DNA of 64,000 bases from Bacteroidota bacterium. Its GTDB lineage: Bacteria > Bacteroidota > Bacteroidia > Chitinophagales > Chitinophagaceae. The stretch lies in NCBI GenBank assembly GCA_016183765.1, contig JACPEA010000002.1, forward strand, positions 237,832 through 301,831, read 5' to 3'. Every line of letters starts with the position of its first letter. Positions within the stretch are counted from its first letter, which is position 1. Below are positions 37,996 to 47,016 of this stretch, piece after piece. The position numbers and the translations under genes are program-made. Below the pieces are notes generated by a model that was given only the letters and a program-made list of their open reading frames with translations, ran no database searches and was not told where the DNA came from.

Positions 37996-38577
37996 ATGAA
38001 AGAAGATATCATTATACAGATCAGTAACCGCCTTCGTGATCTGCGGAAAGAAAAGAATATCACTTTACAGGAACTGGCAGAAGCTGCCGGGGTTTCGAAA
38101 GGAATGCTGAGCCAGGTTGAGAACAGCCGGGCCATCCCTTCCTTGCCGGTGCTGCTGAACCTGATCAGCTCCCTGCACGTTGATTTTAATGATTTTTTCA
38201 AAGATATCAACCTGCTTACCCCCGATAGTAAAGTGATCTTCCGGAAAAAGAACGAGTACCAGCCTTTTGAGAAAGAAAATGCAGAAGGATTCTTCTACCA
38301 ACGTCTTTTTTCCACTACAGTGCATGATTATCATGTGGACTTTGTATTATTACGATTAACCCAAAATGCCCAGCGTTCACCCGTAAGTACCGATGCTTTT
38401 GAGTTCAAATACCTGATCAAAGGCAAAGTCCGTTACCAGATTGGAGAAACTTCTTATGATATGGAAGAGGGAGACTCCCTTTTTTTTGATGCAAGGGAAA
38501 CCCATAACCCCATCAATATCGGCGATACCGATGCCATACTGCTGGTGGTGTACCTGTTTCATGAACGGGTGATCTGA
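37996..38577 (+). CDS. XRE-family HTH regulator with C-terminal cupin sensor
   Basis: LRDLRKEKNITLQELAEAAGVSKGMLSQVENSRAIPSLPVLLNL HTH; cupin C-terminus (YDMEEGDSLFFDARETHNPIN). Confidence 0.93.
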   Translation: MKEDIIIQISNRLRDLRKEKNITLQELAEAAGVSKGMLSQVENSRAIPSLPVLLNLISSLHVDFNDFFKDINLLTPDSKVIFRKKNEYQPFEKENAEGFFYQRLFSTTVHDYHVDFVLLRLTQNAQRSPVSTDAFEFKYLIKGKVRYQIGETSYDMEEGDSLFFDARETHNPINIGDTDAILLVVYLFHERVI

Positions 38578-38605
38578 TAGCTTGTTTACTTAACGAATTG
38601 TTCAC

Positions 38606-38661
38606 AAAAGTTTAATATTAGTCAAAAAAATACCGATAAAACTTGTAAAAGTTTAATATTA
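38606..38661. promoter_or_regulatory. 15-bp direct repeat AAAAGTTTAATATTA (two copies)
   Basis: Exact copies at 38606-38620 and 38647-38661. Confidence 0.6.
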
Positions 38662-38662
38662 C

Positions 38663-38718
38663 TTTACTTTTCCTTAACATAAACAACATTTTTCCTTAAC
38701 ACTGTCCGGATAGTTTTG
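38663..38718 (+). promoter_or_regulatory. Pho-box-like 11-bp-period repeats and -7 element TAGTTTTG upstream of susC
   Basis: TTTACT 38663, TTAACA 38674, TTAACA 38696 (phase 11/22), then TAGTTTTG 38711-38718. Confidence 0.5.
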
Positions 38719-38746
38719 CCTTCATCAAACAACTAAAACCTTGTTT

Positions 38747-41700
38747 ATGAAGCTGAAACACATCCATTACCTGAAACGTTTATTACCACTTGCGGTAATA
38801 CTGTTTCTATCAGGTATACTGCAAGCCCAGTCTTTTCCGGTAAAGGGAAGAGTGATCGATGCGGTTAGTAAAAAACCCATTGAAGGTGCCAGTATCAACC
38901 TTTCGAATGCAAAAACCGCTACCAGTACCGATGCAGACGGACAATTCACGATCAGTGCTGCAAAGAGCAGCCAGCTGTTGATCAGTTCCGTTGGTTTTCA
39001 GACCAAAAAAGTGACTGTGTCCGCTGATGTTTTGACCATCAGCCTGGAAGCTTCAGTGAAACAACTCGATGAAGTAGTGATCACGGCATTGGGTATTAAA
39101 AAAGAAAAGAAGCTGGTAAGTTATGCCACCCAGGAGATCAAGGGAGCAGACCTGATCAAAGCGAGGGAACCCAATCCCATTAACTCGCTGGTAGGTAAAG
39201 TAGCAGGCTTGTCTGTAGGTGCTTCTGCTGAACTGCTGGGTCGCCCGCAGGTATTGCTGCGTGGTTCCAATATTGATTTGTATGTAATCGATGGTATTCC
39301 TATCAACTCGGATACCTGGAACGTTTCTCCTGACGATATCGAAAACATTACCGTACTGAAGGGACCCGTGGCATCTGCTTTATACGGATACCGTGGTCAG
39401 CGTGGTGCTATTATCATTACCACCAAAAAAGGTTCTAAAGACAAACGTGGTTATGCTATTGAGTTTAACAGCAGTACTATGATTGATAAGGGATTCATCG
39501 CCCTGCCCAGAACACAGGACCTTTACGGACCTGGCGACCATGGCAAATATTTATTTGTAGATGGTAAAGGAGGCGGTTTGAACGATGGAGACTACGATAT
39601 CTGGGGCCCTAAATTTGAAGGACAGCTGATACCTCAGTACGATAGCCCGGTGGATCCTGTTACAGGCGTACGTAAGGGAACTCCCTGGGTTGCCAGGGGA
39701 AAAGATAACCTGAAGCGTTATATCCGTACAGGTATACTTACCACCAACAACCTGTCGGTTTCGTCCAGCAATGATAAATATGATATCCGTTTCTCGCTGT
39801 CGCACTCTTACCAGAAAGGTATTGTGCCTAACACACAGCTGAACATCACCAATTTCAACATCAATACCGGTTATCGCTTTAACGATAAACTGAAACTGGA
39901 TGCACAGTTGAATTATAACCGCCAGTACACACCCAATTTCCCGGATGTGAACTATGGTCCCAACAGTATCATCTATAACATGACCCTTTGGGGTGGTGCC
40001 GACTGGAACGTAGATGATATGCGTAACTACTGGCAGCCGGGTAAAGAAGGTGTACAGAGCATTTATGCGGAGTACCAGCGTTACCACAATCCATATTTCA
40101 TGGCATATGAGTGGCTGCGCGGACATTATAAAACCGATGTGTACGGATACGTATCCTTAACACAAAAAATCGGAAATAACACAGAACTGGTAGCCAGAAC
40201 AGCAGTGACCACTTATGACGTTCTGCGTACAGAAAAAATGCCTTTCTCTGCTCACCCTTACGGAAGAGAAGAAGGACGTGGTGATTACCGTGAAGATAAA
40301 CGTAACCTGTTCGAAAACAATACTGAGCTGATGGCCAAGTACAATAACCGTTTTGGACAGATCAGCGTGAACGGTTTTGTGGGTGGTAACGTACGGAATT
40401 TTGCATACAAGTCCAGCTTTGTTACAACCGATTATCTGAATGTGCCAGGTGTGTATTCTTTTGCCAATAGCCGCAATCCTGTTAGAGCGTATAACTTTGG
40501 AAGCGATATGCGTGTGATGAGTGCTTATTACTCGTTTGATGTGTCACTGAGTAAATACTTTAACCTGAATACAACCGGAAGGGTAGATAAACTGTCAACC
40601 CTGAATGAGTCTTACTTCTATCCATCTGTTTCCGGTAATACCATCCTTTCTGATTACCTGGAAATGCCCAAAGCGATCTCTTTTCTGAAAGCCCGTGCAT
40701 CCTATGCTAATGTAAAAAGCGGTGGATCCAGTGTAACTTCCTATATCGGGGCTACTCCTAATGCGGGTTATCCGATGGGTTATGGCGCAGAATATACTTC
40801 TTCGTATGATGGACCTACCTATGGCCTGGCTACTCCGTACAATACTGCCCTTGGATATAACAACCAGCCATATGCTACCTATCCCAATAACCTGATCGAT
40901 CCGGCTATCAGTCCCGACAGCCGTACCACGGTGGAATTGGGTCTGGATATCAAGTTCCTGAAAAACCGTCTGGGCCTGGATATTGCCTATTACACCAATA
41001 TAGACGGTCCGCAGATCTATAACAAACCATTATCCCAGACCACCGGCTACAATTCTTTCATCACCAATGCGGTGAAGAACAAAACAACCGGTATTGAGAT
41101 TTCTATCAGTGGGCAGGCCATCAAGAACAAGGATTTCTCATGGGATGTGTTGCTGAACCTGAGCAAGTATCGCAGAACATTGGCCGAATTGCCTGCAGGT
41201 GTAAATGTATTGAATACGTTTTATGCAAAAGGCGACAGGCTGGATAAAGTATACGGAAGAGGTTTTGTAAGAACTGCCGATGGGCAGCTGATCAATGACG
41301 CAGGTGGCCGACCCATTGTGAATTCAGTAAGCCAGTTCCTGGGATATGCGGATCCGGACCTGGTATGGGGACTGAACAACCGCTTCTCTTACAAAAGCTT
41401 TACGTTTTCTTTCCAGTTCGATGGCCGTATTGGAGGTGTTATGGAAGATTATGTACGTAAACAGTCATTCCGTGGCGGACGTCATATCGAAACCACTGAA
41501 GGAGCAATGGGTGAAGCCCGTTACCAGGATTACCTGGGTGTGAAATCCTATGTAGGTGAAGGTGTTGCAGTGTCTAATGGAGTAGCTATCAAATATGATC
41601 CTGCCACAGGCGCGGTGACCAATTACGGTGATCTTAAGTACGCAACAAATACCACTAAGACCTTCCTGCAGGATTATATCAGCCGTTACTACAATACTTC

Positions 41701-41965
41701 AGAAGGAAATATGATCAGCAAAACCTACCTGAAACTCCGTGAAGTAGTGATTTCCTACAATATCCCTGCGGATATATTTGGTAAAAAAGGAGTTTTCAAA
41801 GCGGCTACAGTTTCGCTGGTGGGACGCAACCTGCTTTACATCATGAAAGATGGTAATCGTTACAAAGATGTGGATATAGACCAGTATGCAGGCGGACAAA
41901 CTTCCTCTAATCTGCAAACGCCTACTACCCGTCGTTATGGTTTCAACTTAAACTTAACTTTCTGA
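38747..41965 (+). CDS. SusC/RagA family TonB-linked outer membrane protein
   Basis: CarboxypepD_reg N-domain, plug domain GRPQVLLRGSNIDLYVIDGIPI, C-terminal GFNLNLTF. Confidence 0.96.
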   Translation: MKLKHIHYLKRLLPLAVILFLSGILQAQSFPVKGRVIDAVSKKPIEGASINLSNAKTATSTDADGQFTISAAKSSQLLISSVGFQTKKVTVSADVLTISLEASVKQLDEVVITALGIKKEKKLVSYATQEIKGADLIKAREPNPINSLVGKVAGLSVGASAELLGRPQVLLRGSNIDLYVIDGIPINSDTWNVSPDDIENITVLKGPVASALYGYRGQRGAIIITTKKGSKDKRGYAIEFNSSTMIDKGFIALPRTQDLYGPGDHGKYLFVDGKGGGLNDGDYDIWGPKFEGQLIPQYDSPVDPVTGVRKGTPWVARGKDNLKRYIRTGILTTNNLSVSSSNDKYDIRFSLSHSYQKGIVPNTQLNITNFNINTGYRFNDKLKLDAQLNYNRQYTPNFPDVNYGPNSIIYNMTLWGGADWNVDDMRNYWQPGKEGVQSIYAEYQRYHNPYFMAYEWLRGHYKTDVYGYVSLTQKIGNNTELVARTAVTTYDVLRTEKMPFSAHPYGREEGRGDYREDKRNLFENNTELMAKYNNRFGQISVNGFVGGNVRNFAYKSSFVTTDYLNVPGVYSFANSRNPVRAYNFGSDMRVMSAYYSFDVSLSKYFNLNTTGRVDKLSTLNESYFYPSVSGNTILSDYLEMPKAISFLKARASYANVKSGGSSVTSYIGATPNAGYPMGYGAEYTSSYDGPTYGLATPYNTALGYNNQPYATYPNNLIDPAISPDSRTTVELGLDIKFLKNRLGLDIAYYTNIDGPQIYNKPLSQTTGYNSFITNAVKNKTTGIEISISGQAIKNKDFSWDVLLNLSKYRRTLAELPAGVNVLNTFYAKGDRLDKVYGRGFVRTADGQLINDAGGRPIVNSVSQFLGYADPDLVWGLNNRFSYKSFTFSFQFDGRIGGVMEDYVRKQSFRGGRHIETTEGAMGEARYQDYLGVKSYVGEGVAVSNGVAIKYDPATGAVTNYGDLKYATNTTKTFLQDYISRYYNTSEGNMISKTYLKLREVVISYNIPADIFGKKGVFKAATVSLVGRNLLYIMKDGNRYKDVDIDQYAGGQTSSNLQTPTTRRYGFNLNLTF

Positions 41966-41984
41966 TCTATTCAAATAAAACAGT

Positions 41985-43544
41985 ATGAAAAAGATAATAA
42001 TCTGTTCATTAATGGCAGCGGTTGCTTTTACTACCGGCTGTACCAAGAAATTTGATGAGCTGAAGATAGATACCAACCGGCCTGAGAGTGTGCCGCCATC
42101 ACTGGTGCTGAGTGGGGTAGAGAATGACTTTACCCAGGGCGCCTGGACACAGACACACCGATGGAACCAGTTCAGCAACTGTAATTACAACTATTATGGC
42201 AACCAGGAATATAACTGGACCAATACATCGTTTAACCCGTACAATACACTGAAGAACATTCTGAAAATGGAGCAGGAAGCTGCCAAGATTGCTGCTGCAC
42301 AGAATCCGTATTCAGCATTGGGTAAATTTTTCCGTGCATTCTTTTATTACGACCTCACCATGCGTGTGGGCGATCTGCCGATGAACGAGGCGGTAAAAGG
42401 CCTGGAAATGAGCACGCCCAAATACAATACCCAAAAGGAAGTGTTCATCCAGGTACTGAAATGGCTGGAAGAGGCCAATGCTGATATGGCTGTATTGATA
42501 ACCGCCGGCGACAGAACCCTGGCTGGTGATTATTACTACAATAATGATCTGAAAAAATGGCAAAAAGCGATAAACGTCTTCAAATTACGCGTGCTGATCG
42601 CTTTAAGCAAAAAAGAGGCTGATACAGACCTGGCCATCAAGCAAAAATTTGCAGCAACCCTGGCTGATGCCGCAAAGTATCCTTTATTTGCCTCTATGTC
42701 AGATAACCTGCAGTATGTGTATAACAGTACATTTAACAAGTATCCTACCAGTCCGGATAATTTTGGTTTCGACGCTACCCGTTATAATACCAGCGCTACT
42801 TACCTGAATAACCTGGTGGCATTGCAGGATCCCCGTACATTCGTTACTGCGGAACCTGCTGCCAAAAGAGTGGCCGGTGGGGCAGCGCCTAATTCATTCG
42901 GCGCATTCCTGGGTGCCAGCAGTGGAGAAGACCTGGCAGATATGAGTTCAAAAGCAAACAATGGAGAGTATTCTTTTATCAACCGTAAACGTTATTACAG
43001 CACGTATACGGCAGAACCCAATATGCAGATCGGCTATCCTGAAATGTGCTTCAATATTGCCGAAGCCATTAACCGCGGATGGATTACCGGTGACGCAGAA
43101 AGCTGGTATAAGAAAGGACTTACGGCTTCCATTGCCTTTTACGGTATCGTAAACGGAAACAATACCGTGTATTTTCAAAAACCAGGCGGTACATTGAACG
43201 ATTACAACACGTACGTGATCAATTACGATGAAAACGCTTATTACAACCAGGCAACGGTGAAATATGCGGGTAATACGGCTGCAGGTCTCAACCAGATCCT
43301 GTTACAGAAATACCTGGCTTATTTCCAGAACAGTGGCTGGGAAGCTTATTATAACTGGAGAAGGACCGGTGTGCCTACTTTCCTTATAGGTCCAGGTACC
43401 GGAAACAGTCAGCGTATCGCCAAACGTTTCCTGTATCCCACATCAGAAAACGCTACCAACAAAACCAACCTGCAGGAAGCGCTGCAACGTCAGTTTACGG
43501 GTGGTGTTGATGATATCAATGCAGATATGTGGGTCATCAAGTAA
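41985..43544 (+). CDS. SusD/RagB family outer-membrane lipoprotein
   Basis: Lipobox MAAVAFTTGCTKKF; immediately after susC; SusD-like TPR fold sequence and YNWRRTGVPTF. Confidence 0.93.
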   Translation: MKKIIICSLMAAVAFTTGCTKKFDELKIDTNRPESVPPSLVLSGVENDFTQGAWTQTHRWNQFSNCNYNYYGNQEYNWTNTSFNPYNTLKNILKMEQEAAKIAAAQNPYSALGKFFRAFFYYDLTMRVGDLPMNEAVKGLEMSTPKYNTQKEVFIQVLKWLEEANADMAVLITAGDRTLAGDYYYNNDLKKWQKAINVFKLRVLIALSKKEADTDLAIKQKFAATLADAAKYPLFASMSDNLQYVYNSTFNKYPTSPDNFGFDATRYNTSATYLNNLVALQDPRTFVTAEPAAKRVAGGAAPNSFGAFLGASSGEDLADMSSKANNGEYSFINRKRYYSTYTAEPNMQIGYPEMCFNIAEAINRGWITGDAESWYKKGLTASIAFYGIVNGNNTVYFQKPGGTLNDYNTYVINYDENAYYNQATVKYAGNTAAGLNQILLQKYLAYFQNSGWEAYYNWRRTGVPTFLIGPGTGNSQRIAKRFLYPTSENATNKTNLQEALQRQFTGGVDDINADMWVIK

Positions 43545-43562
43545 TAGTTGAATTAGCATAGG

Positions 43563-43641
43563 TGCAGTTTTCAAAAGCGGGGCCCTCCGGGGCTTCGCTT
43601 ACCTTATTTCATAAATAGCTGTAGTAAAACCGAAAACTGCA
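43563..43641 (+). promoter_or_regulatory. structured intergenic RNA / attenuator candidate
   Basis: GCGGGGCCC-TCCG-GGGCTTCGC hairpin (43577-43598) nested inside a perfect 10-bp inverted repeat TGCAGTTTTC/GAAAACTGCA. Confidence 0.5.
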
Positions 43642-43690
43642 TGCCTGCTGTTTGTATATTGGCCGGATAAAAGCATTCTTTATACGTTAT

Positions 43691-45721
43691 ATGAAACTGT
43701 TGTCTTTTTTTCTCGTTCCCCTGCTTGCTGCAGGGCAGGATCTTTCTGCACCGGAAAAAGATACCACCGGTTCACTGGTGCCTGTAGTGGTTACCGCAAC
43801 GCGTAAACTGACTGATGGATACCTGCTTCCATATTCGTATGTTGTTATCGACTCACAAACGATCCATCGATCTGGTGCCAGAACCACGCCGGAGTTATTG
43901 ATGGGTACAACAGGTGTGTTTGTGCAAAAGACCAATCATGGTGGCGGCTCGGCATTTGTAAGAGGGCTTACCGGCAACCAGGCATTGATCATGCTCGATG
44001 GGATCCGGTTCAACAATGCCACTTTTCGTTATGGCCCCAATCAATACCTCAACACCATTGACCTGTATACGATCGATAAAATAGAAGTGGTAAAAGGCGC
44101 CGGTTCCGTGCAATATGGATCCGATGCACTGGGTGGCGTGATACAGTTGTTCAGCCGCGACCTGTCTTTCGGTAAAAGATCCTTTCATGCCAAAACCTTT
44201 GCCAAAGCGGTCTCTGCCGATATGGAATATACAGGCAGGGGAGAACTTTCTTACCAGTCGAACGGGTTTGCTTTTTCTGCCGGTTATACCCAGCGCAAGT
44301 TCGGTGACCTGGTTGGAGGTGATACCACCGGCCGGCAAACGCCTTCCGGATACACAGAGCGTGCTTTTGATGCGAAGATGAAGTTCCGCCTGGGGGAGAA
44401 TACTTCTTTGTCGTTTTCTCACCAGTACGTGCGCCAGGAAGATGTGCCCCTGTATCACCGCGTCAAACTGGAGAACTATGCGTATTATTTTTTTGCGCCC
44501 CAGCAACGTTCTCTGACTTACCTGAAACTGGAAACCAAAACAAACCATCGCTGGATGGACCGGGTACACCTGATCCTGTCGGCACAGCAAAGTTTAGAAC
44601 GGAGAAACTACCTGCGTAATGGAAGTGCCAGCCGTTTTTCAGAGGAAGACAAAGTGCGTACACTGGGAGCCAGTCTTGATATAGCTTCTGTATGGAGTAA
44701 ACGATGGTATAGCAACAGCGGTATTGAATATTACCGCGATGCAGTGAATAGTGTCAAGTTTCAGCAACCTCTGGCAGGTACTGCTGTACAAACCCTGCGT
44801 GGCCTGTATCCTGATGGTTCCAGTAACCAGAGCTTTTCCCTGTACAGCCTGCACCACCTGCAGGCCGGTAGGTTCAATATGGAAGGTGGCATTCGCTACA
44901 ATACACTCGCTATCCGTATAACAGATACCAGTAAAACAACGGGTAGTCTGGGAAAAATAACCATACAACCCGCTTCCCTGGTGGTGAATATGGCATTGGG
45001 CTACCAGCTTACCCCAACCTCGCGTTTATATACCGCTTTCAGTACCGGTTACCGGGCACCTAATATCGACGATATGGGAAGTCTGGGGTTGGTTGATTTT
45101 CGTTATGAGGTGCCAGCCTACGGCTTAAGGCCGGAAAAAAGTTACCATACAGAGGTCGGATACCGGTTCAGGAATGAACGGCTATCGGCGTCCGCCGCTG
45201 TTTTTTATATGCACCTTTCAGATCTGATCACACGTGTACAGGTTCCGGGACAACAAGTGAACGGATACAATGTGTACACCAAACAGAACAGCCAGGAATC
45301 TTACCTGAAAGGAGCCGAATTTGAATTCAGATACCTGTTAACAGCTAAACTTACCTGCGAAATGGGGGGCACTTACCTGTTCAGCCAGAACCTGTCGGCC
45401 AACGAACCCATGCGGCGTATCCCGCCCGTGAATGGAAGAGTTATCCTGCGCTACCAGCGCCAGCAATGGTTCGTAGCGGTTGAAAACCTGGCTGCAGGTG
45501 CACAAACAAGACTGGCGCAGGGTGATAAAGACGATAACCGTATTCCGGCAGGAGGAACACCGGGATGGAACCTGGTGAATATGCATGCCGGATATTCTGT
45601 GAAACAGTTGAGGATACAGGCCGGCTTGCAGAATATCGCAAATGTTGATTACCGTACCCACGGAAGTGGTATTAACGGAGCGGGCAGAAATGCCTGGCTC
45701 TCTTTGCAATTCATGTTATAA
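43691..45721 (+). CDS. TonB-dependent receptor
   Basis: Start trimmed to MKLLSFFLVPLLAAGQ; plug GGGSAFVRGLTGNQALIMLDGIRFNNATFRYGPNQYLNTID; C-terminal LSLQFML. Confidence 0.95.
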   Translation: MKLLSFFLVPLLAAGQDLSAPEKDTTGSLVPVVVTATRKLTDGYLLPYSYVVIDSQTIHRSGARTTPELLMGTTGVFVQKTNHGGGSAFVRGLTGNQALIMLDGIRFNNATFRYGPNQYLNTIDLYTIDKIEVVKGAGSVQYGSDALGGVIQLFSRDLSFGKRSFHAKTFAKAVSADMEYTGRGELSYQSNGFAFSAGYTQRKFGDLVGGDTTGRQTPSGYTERAFDAKMKFRLGENTSLSFSHQYVRQEDVPLYHRVKLENYAYYFFAPQQRSLTYLKLETKTNHRWMDRVHLILSAQQSLERRNYLRNGSASRFSEEDKVRTLGASLDIASVWSKRWYSNSGIEYYRDAVNSVKFQQPLAGTAVQTLRGLYPDGSSNQSFSLYSLHHLQAGRFNMEGGIRYNTLAIRITDTSKTTGSLGKITIQPASLVVNMALGYQLTPTSRLYTAFSTGYRAPNIDDMGSLGLVDFRYEVPAYGLRPEKSYHTEVGYRFRNERLSASAAVFYMHLSDLITRVQVPGQQVNGYNVYTKQNSQESYLKGAEFEFRYLLTAKLTCEMGGTYLFSQNLSANEPMRRIPPVNGRVILRYQRQQWFVAVENLAAGAQTRLAQGDKDDNRIPAGGTPGWNLVNMHAGYSVKQLRIQAGLQNIANVDYRTHGSGINGAGRNAWLSLQFML

Positions 45722-45730
45722 ACCTGAACT

Positions 45731-46330
45731 ATGACAATACCTGATCAAGGGATCGATTCTATCGTGGATGAAGTGATTTCACTTTACGAAAGATTTGGCG
45801 GGGAGGATTATATCGGCGAGCCCGTTTCCCAGATAGAACATATGTGCCAGTGCGCGCAGCTGGCAGAAAAGGAAGGGTACGATACGGAAGTGATCCTGGC
45901 TGCTTTTTTTCACGATATTGGTCACTTGTGTGAGCATATCACTGAAGTGGAACTCATGGATGGTTACGGTGTGGTGGATCATGAGAAACTGGGAGCGGAT
46001 TACCTGCAAAAAAAAGGTTTTTCAGAAAAGATCGCCAAACTGGTAGCTTCTCATGTAGCAGCCAAAAGATACCTGACCCGACGGTATCCTGATTATTATG
46101 AACAATTATCACCCGCAAGTAAAGAAACCCTTGTATTCCAGGGTGGGGTGATGACAGAAGAAGAAGCCATCACTTTTGAGTCTGACCCACTGGCAGAATT
46201 GTATATACGGCTGCGCAGATGGGATGAGCAGGCCAAACAAGAACATATCCCGCTACCATCACTTGCACATTACCGGGCATTGATGCAGCAACATTTAACC
46301 GAACAAAGTAAAACGATCGAAAACAGATGA
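45731..46330 (+). CDS. HD-domain protein of phosphonate-degradation type (PhnZ / Phn-HD-like)
   Basis: DYIGEPVSQIEHMCQCAQLAE ... AAFFHDIGHLCEH; YxxE plus HD ligands as in PhnZ-like mixed-valent diiron oxygenases. Confidence 0.82.
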   Translation: MTIPDQGIDSIVDEVISLYERFGGEDYIGEPVSQIEHMCQCAQLAEKEGYDTEVILAAFFHDIGHLCEHITEVELMDGYGVVDHEKLGADYLQKKGFSEKIAKLVASHVAAKRYLTRRYPDYYEQLSPASKETLVFQGGVMTEEEAITFESDPLAELYIRLRRWDEQAKQEHIPLPSLAHYRALMQQHLTEQSKTIENR

Positions 46331-47013
46331 GAACAGCATTAGTTGTATTTGATATTGCAGGAACCACCGTATCCGACAAGGGCAATGTAAACCAGGCGTT
46401 CCGCAATGCACTGGCCGAAGAAAATATCCAGGTCGCAATTGAAGAAGTGAATACCCTGATGGGATACAGAAAAATAGACGCCATTATGCGAATGGTGGTA
46501 AAACATGCACCGCAGCTGACCGGTTCCGGGCAGGAAGAACGGATAAATGCGATCCATAACAGGTTTAACAGCATTATGGTTGATTTTTACCGGAATGATG
46601 CAGCCCTTGAACCACTTCCTTTTGCAGAAGAACTGTTTGCATTGTTACAGGAAAAAGGCATTAAAGTGGCTTTGAATACTGGTTTTACCCGCGTCATTAC
46701 AGACGCCATCCTGCAAAAACTGGGATGGGATAAAGCTGCCTTCATCAACACGGTGATCTGCAGTGATGAAGTTCCCGAAGGCAGGCCACACCCCTATATG
46801 ATCCAATCCATTATGCAACAGCTCGGTATTTCGGATGCCGCTAAAGTGGTAAAAGTGGGCGATACGGAAGTAGATGTGAACGAAGGAAGAAATGCCGGTT
46901 GTGGTTTGGTAGTAGCTGTTACCACCGGTGCCTACACGCGTGAACAGCTTTCTCCCTACCACCCTGATGCGATCATTGATTCATTGCAGGAATTACCTGC
47001 ACTAATTCAATAA
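46327..47013 (+). CDS. phosphonatase-like HAD hydrolase
   Basis: VFDIAGTTVSDKGNVNQAF, MGYRKIDAIM, VGDTEVDVNEGRNAGC; ATGA overlap with the HD gene. Confidence 0.88.
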   Translation: MRTALVVFDIAGTTVSDKGNVNQAFRNALAEENIQVAIEEVNTLMGYRKIDAIMRMVVKHAPQLTGSGQEERINAIHNRFNSIMVDFYRNDAALEPLPFAEELFALLQEKGIKVALNTGFTRVITDAILQKLGWDKAAFINTVICSDEVPEGRPHPYMIQSIMQQLGISDAAKVVKVGDTEVDVNEGRNAGCGLVVAVTTGAYTREQLSPYHPDAIIDSLQELPALIQ

Positions 47014-47016
47014 AAT

